From assembly GCF_932526225.1 (NCBI RefSeq), contig NC_064044.1:5185747-5227746 (forward strand): a stretch of 42,000 nt of DNA. Reading direction: 5' to 3'. The first letter of the stretch is position 1; every line of letters begins with the position of its first letter. Positions 1 to 10,500 of this stretch are shown in pieces. Below the pieces are notes generated by a model that was given only the letters and a program-made list of their open reading frames with translations, was not told the DNA's origin and ran no database searches. Origin of the DNA: Nematostella vectensis (lineage: Eukaryota > Cnidaria > Anthozoa > Actiniaria > Edwardsiidae). The position numbers and the translations under genes were made by a program.

Positions 1-791
1 AAACAGCCCAAACAAGGGATAGAGGCAGTGCAAGTGGGATAGGGGCTAGTGCCGGAAGAGGACAGAAAAATAATTAGATGGATAAGGGAAGGGATGAACA
101 GGGGAAGGCGAGACAAGGAGTTGGGCTGAAACATAGGGTATTAAAGAGGGCTAAATCGCATACGTAGAAAGGGACAAAAAATAGGAAAAGAAAAGGAGAT
201 TGGAAGAGGGAACAGGGGAGGACAGTAGACATTCAGGCAAACATTTGCATAATTGTATATTTTATTTCCTACGGTTTCACTGGATACAAGTCCTTTTCAG
301 TTGTGATTAACTGCGTTTTGTATGTGGAACATAAAGATATTCAGTCTTGGAATGCCCACACATTAAAGACGATAAGCCGGTTTCTCACTAGTGAAGAAAA
401 ACAATGGGCGAAGTAGGCGAAGAAGTAGGCTTACTTGCCTAAATCAATCGGTGATCAATCGGTGATCAGTCGGTGATCCGCGTAGAAGAGAAAGGGGGAA
501 ACCATATCGCTCTCTTTATAGACTGCTTTGTTCACTGCTAGCGCCCATTCGCGCTGGTTTTACACGCGGGTAAGCATTTTACGCCTTGTGGGAAAAGACC
601 TTTAAAGGCTGATTTAGAAATCACGATTGAGTTGTATGCGACTTGCCTACGACATATCTTAGCCCTGAATTACAAACAACGACTTTCGTAGCCGAGCATC
701 GTAGCAAGGTCGTAGGCTGATTTACACTCCACGACTCGAGTTGTAGAGGTGTTGCGGGCGAGTTGCATACCACTAAATTGTCTTGTCCTAA
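1..791. other. 3' flank of gene B, no gene seen
   Basis: Downstream of the gene B stop. It holds a purine-rich stretch (1-240), a short tandem of AATCGGTGATC (about 446-478, 3 copies) and a region near 610-780 with repeated ACGAC/GTCGT and CTGATTTA motifs that looks like a decayed MITE. A possible gene B polyadenylation signal lies at 261-266. I see no coding signal. Confidence 0.5.
261..266 (-). promoter_or_regulatory. Candidate polyadenylation signal of gene B
   Basis: TTTATT on the plus strand, AATAAA on the minus strand, about 525 bases past the gene B stop. It is the first canonical hexamer noticed downstream; unsupported by transcript data. Confidence 0.3.
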
Positions 792-1534
792 TCAGCCTTT
801 CAAATGGAAATCATTATATCTAGCAATAGCGTCTGCTTTCCTTGCGGATTCCGTGTTTGGCGCAGCGGTCTCTTTACTTCCACTACTACTACTTATTTTC
901 GATTTCAAGTGTATAAACGGGGTATTGTCTCTAAGGCAGCATTCGTGGTGGCAGTACGAGAGACAATTGTAGGGCCTGCACTCCACAGGGCAGCGGATGC
1001 TAACGACATATTCGCCATATTTGGATGTTTCTTGCTGCTTGAAGGACTTCTCCGAGCCGGAACAGCAACCCTTGTTACAGCTTGGATAACACGATGTTGG
1101 ACATCCGTTAGGGCACTCTCGCTTGGTGCTAGCCTTTATCTCGGGTTTGCTCGACTTTCCCGTTGCTGTAACTTCGTGAAGCTTTGAAGATACTAACTTT
1201 CCCTTCGAGGAAGTTTCGGAAGCCTTCGTAGAGTCTTCGTGGCTTTTCGCGCTTTTGTTGCCACAGCATTCTGCACGTACGCATGCTGGTGTGCAGTGTA
1301 TCTCGCAATCCTCAGAACATAATGCTCCCTTTGCACGCGAGCAGCATTCTGAAGGACAAGATTTGTCGCACTGCGAAGCACATTTTGCAGGACAAGAGAC
1401 CATGCGGCTCCTTGCGTGCACCTGTGGATAGATGCGTTGGTACGTGTCATGCGCTGGCGCACAGCAGTGCAGCTCACAGGACGGTGTGCATTCTACCCGG
1501 CATGCAGCGGGGCAAGGAGTGGTAGACCTACCGA
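792..1534 (-). CDS. Gene B exon 11: five minicollagen CRDs and C-terminus
   Basis: Acceptor AACTTTCAG| enters in phase 1; stop TGA is at 792-794. The five CRDs are at 1461-1514 (CPAACRVECTPSCELHCC), 1341-1394 (CPAKCASQCDKSCPSECC), 1263-1319 (CSEDCEIHCTPACVRAECC, long last gap), 1062-1115 (CPNGCPTSCYPSCNKGCC) and 936-992 (CPVECRPYNCLSYCHHECC, long second gap). The frame is open upstream of the internal GTG/ATG codons as far as the acceptor, so the exon is longer than a start-to-stop ORF would suggest. The last 45 residues lack cysteine. Confidence 0.92.
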
Positions 1535-4500
1535 CTGAAAGTTTAATTTATTTTGATCAATTCAAATTTGATGTGAAGTTGCAGATTTACAGGTGTGTTT
1601 TACAACAAATGTCTCAGAAAAAATGTCAAAGTAGAATGGATCACGTTATCAACAGACGGCTATACTGGAGAAGGCGGAGACGAAATTGCTCAGTGCAGAT
1701 ATGCAGAGTGGGAAGAAAATGAATGATGATAGGACATTTTCTGAGTAAGTACGCAGCTGCTTTGTCTCCTATTATCTGTGTTCTACAAACGAGTTCTTTT
1801 GTCTCTATTCTTCTCGTTCTTTGTGTTGAGGTGCGGATATTGTTCATTTGCCCAATCAAATTGCAGCTTGTAAGAGCTGCGTACTGACCCCAGTTTCTAC
1901 GACAAAACAGAAAGAGCCAAACCAACGTAGCCCTATCGTGGACATCTTAAGGTAAAAGGAATAGAAGAAGGCCTAAGACCAGCTGGCGAAGAACAGTAGA
2001 GAGATAGAGATAAAGGAACAGTGCGGGAAGAAAGACATGGGATAAGGCAAGTGCTGCTAACAGAACACATTGGAAGCATTATGTAGAGGCCTCGTGCCAT
2101 TAGGCACAAAGAAGATCAATAGCCAGTAACAGATTTACAAGAAAAACAGCACTGAAAGTATGTGATAAGGCTTATTTTTTCCGAACCATTAAATTGTGCG
2201 AGGTTACTAATGGATAATTTTTCCAATATATTCCATTGTTCTCTTTTTTTTTGCATTTTTTTATACATCTTCTTTTAATTAACTTCATTTCTTCGTAATT
2301 CAATTCTTCATTGTAAACTTTGTCTATTATACTATGTGTCCAACACACCCGGAGAATAATCTATAACTCACATTTTTCTCTGCGCCATTTACGTATTATA
2401 TATATAAAAAAGAAATATACAAGGAGAGGAGGGGCGTACATGAGTATGGAATTCAGGAGATGGACACTCTTTGCCCTACAGATGCAGTCTGGTCACTGCC
2501 AAGCAGTCCCGACATGGTAACCCACATGTGAGGGAAACATTGAAAAGGCCAAAGACAATGTGGATGCAGTCTTTTCATCATTGCAACGGAGTTCTAACAT
2601 GGCGTCACCCACATGTGAGAGAAATATCGGTAAGTCCAAACACAATGTGGATGCAGTCTTGTCATTAGTCCTGACATGGTCACCCACATGTGAGAGAAAT
2701 ATTGGAAAAGGCTAAAGACAAGGTGGATGCAGTCTTGTCATTAGTCCTGGCATTGTCACCCACATGTGAGAGAAATATTGGAAAAGGCTAAAGACAATGT
2801 GAATGCAGTCTTGGCATTAGTCCTGACATGGTCACCCACATGTGAGAGAAATATTGGAAAAGGCTAAACACAATGTGGATGCAGTATTGGCATTAGTCCT
2901 GACATGGTCACCCACATGTGAGAGAAATATTGGAAAAGACTAAACACAATGTGGATGCAGTATTGGCATTAGTCCTGACATGGTCACCCACATGTGAGAG
3001 AAATATTGGAAAAGACTAAAGACGATGTGGAGGTAGAGGCAGAACAAAGGACTAAAGCAGGTGATATGGAATTCTGGAAAAGACGATGGCAGGACTTCGA
3101 TGGTTAAAAGCGCAAATGTATCTTATCGAGGCCTTTTGTGCAACAAAACGCGAAGAGATGATAGCTGAAATTAAGAAATTAATCAGTCTAACAGCTTGAT
3201 ATGAAGAGACATACCCGTCGGTTTGGTTGTGACAGCATGTGGAACAGTTTCACTGGATTTCACTGTGGGTTTAGCAGTTGTGTCTGAACTCTTCGCATGC
3301 TCTCCTGAATGGTGCGTCTCAGGTGCGCCCGCGTTTTGATCATGCGAGTCAGCAGTTTGCGCATGCGCTGCTGATGTAACATTATTTGTCTCATACTCTG
3401 CCGTTCTATGCTCCGCGGGTCCGCTCGCATATTGCACGGGCGTACCAGGGGTCTGCACGGGCGTATTTGTTAGTGCATCGTTGTGCACATGCGCGCCTAT
3501 AGAGCTTGCGTACTGCGCACGCGCCGCCGGATTCATGTTGTACATCATGTTGAGGAAGTTCATCATGCCGAACCAGCTCATCGCGTTGCGAAACAGATCC
3601 TCGGTTTTTGTTACGTCGACCTAGAGAGCAAGATAGAAAAGATTAAAGGGGCAGTTTCCTGGTCAATTTTATTTAAAATTTCCTCGATCCCCGAGGTCAC
3701 AAGCTTCTCACAGCTTACTAAGCAGCCAAAATAAGACTAGGGGTGTAGCCTGACGAATCACACATGAATCTGTATATCTGTTGGGTCCTGTCGGTCATCT
3801 GTTTGATATATTAAATAGATACCTACTAGACACTTTAAATCCCATGTTAGTACTAATGATGTACCCTGTTTCGGTTTCCAGGATTAAAAACCAAAATATG
3901 TAATTGAGAGAAAATTTTAGGGATGTCGTTCGAAGATAAAGATAGATTTAAACATCGACATTTACAGCGAGATTTAATGTTTCTAAGCCTTTCTCATGCC
4001 CACTTCACGTACATAAAACAAGGAGTGCATTGATATCAGCGCTGAGAAGTGACACACAGAGATACACAGAGACACACAGAGAAAATAACCGCCTTCAAAT
4101 AGACTTATGACTTTTTCTTGTTGTCATAGGCATGTGCCAAACTAGGGACACTACGAGCACTCTAACGGTAGCGCTTGAAAATCAGGATATCCGAGACCTG
4201 TATCTTCAAGTCAGCTCGGTCGCGTTGTCCTCTCACCAGTGACTCGGTCCTTACCTCTGAGCCTCCGGCCGCGCTTTGCAGCAATGAAATCAACGAACGA
4301 CTATCACAGCAGATGGGCGGACACGAGTTCGTGCATTTTGTACGGCATGACTCAGGACAGAACTTCCTCGCAAAGGTCTTCAAAATCTCCAACTGTTTAC
4401 TAGACATGGATTTTCCCGGTCCAAGGCAGCAATGAGCCGGACAGGATTTTCCGCACTGTCCAGTCATGCACTCGACCGGACATGCTTTAGAATCAGAATT

Positions 4501-7500
4501 AGAAGCTACTGCAGCGCTCGGTGTCTTGCTATCTGTGCTCGGCTTTGTGGCTGGTTTTGAGTCTGGAGAAGGCTTCACGTCTTGACTGGGTTTTGAATCC
4601 TCCGTCGAGTGCGCCTGCTGTGGTGGAACTACCGTATGGTTTCCTTGATGTGAAATGGGTTCATCTTGTTTTCCATGGTGTTCTGGTGAGGTAGAGGCAT
4701 CGTGGTTTGCATGTCCCGTTGGCTTGAGAAAGAAGGTTGAAACTTCCTTATTTGAAGAGCCTCCTTTATTTGTAGGCTTCGAGGAGTTTTCTTCCTTGCT
4801 TGGCTTTGTCGCATCTTGGACTTTGCAGCATTTATCCGGACAGTCGTCTGTACATCTCTTCGCGCAAGCCTCTGGGCAGGGCCGGTGGGATATTTTATAA
4901 GCTACAAGGGGTATAAATAGAATATTTTAAATGACACAAACAACTCAACCCCGATCTAGTATATACCGTTTTATTGTCGTCAATGACTTATATTGTCTTC
5001 CTTATCGAAGGCGTTTGGGGCGTTGTTATTTTGTGCAGGAAATTAATTCAGGGAGAAGTGGCAGAATGTACTATAAGCTATGACACACTTGTCTAGATTT
5101 TAGCCTGACACACTCGGCTAATGAAAAACTTGGCTAAAGAAAAACTTGTATTTTAAAGTTTCCACATTTTTTGTAATAATATGAAAATAATATTTAAACG
5201 ATATATTAACGTCGATCTTAATTTGTTAACTAAATACTCAAATATGTTTTAAATATGTGTCGGGCTGTACGCAACATTTCCTTTTTTAATTCCTTTTTCG
5301 TCGTTACACATGTTAAACCACAAGCTCAATCACGTGATAAACACGTGATCCAATGTAATACTTACGTGCACACTCAGCTCCGTTGAAATAATGGGAGTGG
5401 TCGCAAATGCAGAATCCCCGGATGCATTTACCGTGTTTGCTACAGCCATTCACGCAGTTGTCAACTGCAATGAAGAAATATGGTCTTATCTTTAGTCCGA
5501 TTTCTATTTAGTGGAATATGTCCGGCGTTGCTTTCTTAAAGCGTCATTGTCACCAGTTTACTTCCGGAGGGCCGAAGAAAACCTCAACAGAAAAAACTCC
5601 CTATACCGATGGGGATGTTTGGGGATGCTCGTAGTACCTTTTAGGGGTAAAAATCACGTGTTTGGTACCTTTTAGGGGATTCGAGTTCAAGCGCTGGCAT
5701 TTTTTTTGTGACACGGTACCTTTTAATGGTCAGAAGAAGCTGCTACTTTGATATTAAAGTTCTCGAATTCTACTATGCTATGCTTTTCTAAACATAACTG
5801 GTGGAGGAGTTTGATGACTTGGCATCTTCAGAAATAAAAGTAGTTTAAAAGTCTATATTTTGTTGGTACGTTTAAGAGGTAAACATTGGCTCGAGCCACG
5901 CCCTTTTTGGTACCTTTTAGGGGTAAAAATGAAATTCCCGAGTATCCCCGTCATAATAACATGGGAGTCCCCCCCCCCCCCCCGGGGGAAAAGTTCATAC
6001 CTCTGCACGTGGTCCCATCCCCGGAGAAGCCTGCCTTGCAGATACACTCCTTCTTTATGCACTTTGCATTGTGGTGACAACCGTTACAGTCGTCCGTTTC
6101 GTTTTCTGCGAAAGTCAGAGAAATGTTAGGAAAGGTATTGATTATGATTAACTTGTTAATAGGGATAAGTGATGTTATTTAAAATGTCAGCACTCTATAT
6201 GTTGACTGGACTAGGGGACTTAAACAGTATCTTTCCGCCGCCATTTTGTCATCCTAGCAAGGTACCAAGTGTGAAAAAGAAGGGCACTGTAAAATTCACG
6301 GAGGCGGAGGGACGACGACGGCCCACACCTATTTCTTCGCGCGCTTAAAGAAAAAAAAATGTGGCAGCGCGCGCTGAAATATTGCGTGTGTGCCGTCCTC
6401 GACCCTATGACACTGTTGTTTTGTTTTTGTTTTGAATGTTTAGAACTCCCATCATTTTGAAAAAATATAAGTTACCCAGTTACCCATTATTTGATATCGT
6501 AGAAATATAATCGAGTCGATTTTATTGTAGGATGGATTGAATTTCAGCATGATTCAAACGGATTTAATTCACATGCATGGAGTTTTCATAGCCTACAAAA
6601 CCACGCGTCACTCAAATCGGATCGACTGGCTTTAAGGTCCCTAATATTTTAAGTTACGACGAGAGCGCAGATACAACTTGGTTGAGTTAAAAGCATTGAA
6701 AGGCTCCTCAGGCAGCCTCCATAAGACTCAAGTCCCACCACAAACACAGCTAAGATCGAAATTGTTGCTTTTTCTGGAGAGTGGAAAAGTGGAGAACCCG
6801 GAAAAAATACCTCGCAGAAAAGGCATGAACCAACTAACGTCGGAGCCTTAAATCGAACCCAAACCCTTTCGTACCTGTGCCTGAGAGTGCCGCCAGTATT
6901 TTGGCCAGCGGAGCATCGTCATTAATGATGCACACTTTATCGACGCAGCTCGCATGTCGAGGGCAGCCTGCGCAATATCTTGCTGCAAGTGAACACATGG
7001 CAACGATATCATTAGAACGACGCCACCCAGGCGTGTGTCCCAAAGGAGGGGGGGGTTCAGGTTGTACGTACCCCACCCTGCTCATGTGAACAGATGAGTT
7101 CGACTCCGGTTGACCCCTTTTTTGGTAGCTTAGAAGACTGTTAATTTTATTTGTGTATTTAGATAGAAAAAATCTCTATATGGATCTAGTGACCTATTGA
7201 CAGTTAAGGATGCCGATTTGAACTAAATTGACCCAAGGTCAGTAAATTTCTACTCTGGACCCCACCCTGCGACACGCCCCTGTCACCGTTCTCCTGCTGT
7301 TCACCGTAAATTACGGTTCGACTCCATGAAGTGCACTTTTGTGTTGAGTGATAATGTTTAAAAAGCAATCTGGACGAACTGAATTGAAATTTCGCATGTG
7401 AGATATTCTTTTCTTTATTATTTCATGCTCACCCAGTTAATATGATAATCAAATCATAAGTTGCTGGGCAACAAAAGGAAGTAAAAGTTCTTCACTTAGA

Positions 7501-10500
7501 GCAGCCTGCAATGCAGGTATTTGGCCGGTGTTGTTATAGCAAAAATCCGGCCTCGGGCGATTCGTTGCCGCCATCTTGGATTTCAAGATGGCGGCTATAA
7601 AAATACTGGGTTAACGCCTCCATTGCAGGCTACACTTAGAGTCAAATCGTTGGCTATTAGAGTGACAGTTTGGGCTTGGACCCTATCCGATATTATTAAC
7701 GAAATTGTTTTAGCTGATCTGTGTTACATGAACTCAAACAAGCTTGCATTAAAGACTTTTGTTTTTACCTTCCGATAGTCTAAGGTGCGGAAGTCTCCCT
7801 ATGTGCGTCACGTGGTGCACGTCGTCACTGTCCTCGCCCCAGGTCCCTATACCGCCGATGTTATAGTGATGACGGTGGTGATGGTGAGTCATATCACCTA
7901 GGTAACCTAGGGGACTTTGGTCCTCTGCGTCTGTGAATAAACCCGGCATAACTTATTGATAAACATTGATAACCAGGTATTGATAAAGATTGATGGCTAA
8001 ACGATAATTGATACAATTGATAAACATTATGACGATTTGATAACCAATTGATTGTTACTCAAATCGATATAAATTAATTATAACCAAGAAATGAGAAAGA
8101 CAACTCTCGGAAAGATTAAACTCAGGCCGCGCACGTTATGATGCAAACGTCTTCATACTATTTTCTTTAGAGATGCGGTTATTTTTTGTTTTCTTTTTTT
8201 GCTGGGGGGGGGGGGGGGGGGAGTTGGGAGATGCGCGAGGCACGAAGCGCCTGCGGGGAGGCTAGAACTCTCCGAAAATTACCGTTTAACTGTGTTGTAT
8301 CGTCCATGTTGAGTCCGTTTTGACTGTTGTATGACGGTATTCCAGGACTTGTCTCGTAGCCTCCCTACGAGATAACATTTTACAAATGACATCATGGAGC
8401 CGCATAAGCCGCTTGGCTTTACGTTAAAATACGCTTGAGATATTTCGTGATGACTTCACTGATATACTGAGACCACTGCCCTGGGTGCGTTGGTCACGCG
8501 TGAGATATGGTGTGACCACCTCACTAACGGGCATGGTTACGTTTGACGTATGGCGTGACCATCACGCGTGACACGACTTAATAATTTCTTTCTTTGCTTG
8601 TGAATGGTCTATCACGCATGACGTTTATGGTGACCGCTGACCTGATTATTATCTCCGATCATTTCAGCTGCGTGACGCTGCGAGTCCATCGAGAAGGAGC
8701 CTTCGTTGGACTGGCCACCAGTATAGCTAAGTGAGCTTAAGCTGCTGCTGCTAGCAAGTTTGGATAAACTGGCCTGACTCTCGTCGTTTGTGGTAAGCCC
8801 TGTTGAGATAAGCACAATGCAAATCAATTCGCTGTTAATTTTTTATTCTGGCCGTTGACGAGCGCGGGAAAATACACGTGATAAAACATTTGTGTCCAGA
8901 TTTTAAGAAAATGAAAATATGGTAAATTTTTGCGACCCCTACAAATTCACTCCATTTTCATATTTCTGAAGAGTTGAACAATTGATGGATATGGTATGAT
9001 ACATTCGTACAATGAGCTACATTTCAATTTAGACGGGTTTAATTCTAGTATGAATGCAACATAATTACTATAGGTTTGGTCACAGGTGTAGTGCGGCCTA
9101 CAAACGTTCAATATAAAACAGGTTCCGCCTTCGTGTATATGCAGCATATTAACAATATATATCCAGAATAAACACGTTTCGGTCCGCAGTGAACGCAGTA
9201 TAATAACTACCTGTTAATAATGATTATTCACCTTTGTTCGCATTCGCTATAGCGCTCGCCAATTGCGCAGCATCTGAGCTCGTGATACCTTGACTGTCAC
9301 TTATAAGCTTCGTCGTGTCTGCGTCATGACCGTCCTGACCACCCCCTCCCCCTAAAAGGTTCGCGATTGACCCTCCGTCTATGCCTGAAGGAGCGCCGTT
9401 CGTTGCTCCCCCTCCCATTCCCCCTTGGTCACCCAGTTGCTGGTACGAGCTCGTTTGGTCTTGTTGTACGCTGTTGGTCTGTTCGCCTTGAAGCATAGCA
9501 GTGCTTTGGTCATTTCCTGGAAACAATAGAAACCGTGTTGCCTATCCTTTTCAAATACGGTTGCTCTTGGAGAATCTATACTTCGTAACCCAAAATGCTT
9601 CTTTGGTTCCAAAAGAAATAAAAAAAGCAAAGAAGCGTAAATCAATGTTTGCAAATGCTGTAACATTCTTGTTCATGTATCTGTAAGTTCATAGACCAGG
9701 ATTCAGGTATTTACGTTACTTTTGGAGCACTGCGTCCTACAATACATGGATTGTCGAGTGCAACCTTATTTAAAACAGGTGTATTCGTATCAAGTATGGA
9801 TAGACCACTAGTTGTTTTAAAAGCGAGTATCAGTATAGGCGGTAGTAAGCAAGGAAAAGAACTTGTTAACAGAACGTAGTAAATGGAAAAAATTATAGGA
9901 ATAGAAAGGAAGGAAGTGATGAAGAGAACAGAAAAAATATTACAAAAAAACTTACAGTGGGACAATGTAAGGAGAACTTTAGAACCCCAAAATAAAATCC
10001 TTTTATCGTTGTGTCCTTTAAGGGTATGAACATTTTCTATTGGGAGTTTAATATCTGTTCTTTATAGCAACGTTTCCTGGTGGGTGTCGTTAGACGGAAC
10101 AATGTGGTTTATTGACGATTACCATATTTAAATATCTACAAGACGCCCATCTTACCTTGCATAACCGCTGTCTGTACATCCGGGTTTTGCTGCTCCTCTC
10201 CTCCCTGGTTTCCGACCCCTTGTTCCACCATACCACCCTGCTCCTGGCCCGTCTGTGCGTCTCCTGTCTGCACCCCTCCCTCATCTCCTCCTGGTAGCCG
10301 CAGGCCCACGCCTTGTTCCCCTTGCTGTAGGACCCCGACTTGGCCATCGCCCTGCTGTGGCTGGGACGCTGTGTCTTCGCTCTGGTATCTGCTAAGGTCG
10401 CTTGCTTTGGAGAAAGAATTTTAAACTAGTTTTTAAAGTGTCTGTCTGTCACTGCTGATTGGCGACCGTATTGCAATAACTGACACTTTGCTTGGAACAA

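Noticed and set aside
10090-10347. 85-codon Lys/Arg/Glu frame over gene B exon 2
   Set aside because: Off-frame reading; the frame continuing exon 1 through consensus splice sites is the Gln/Gly-rich one.
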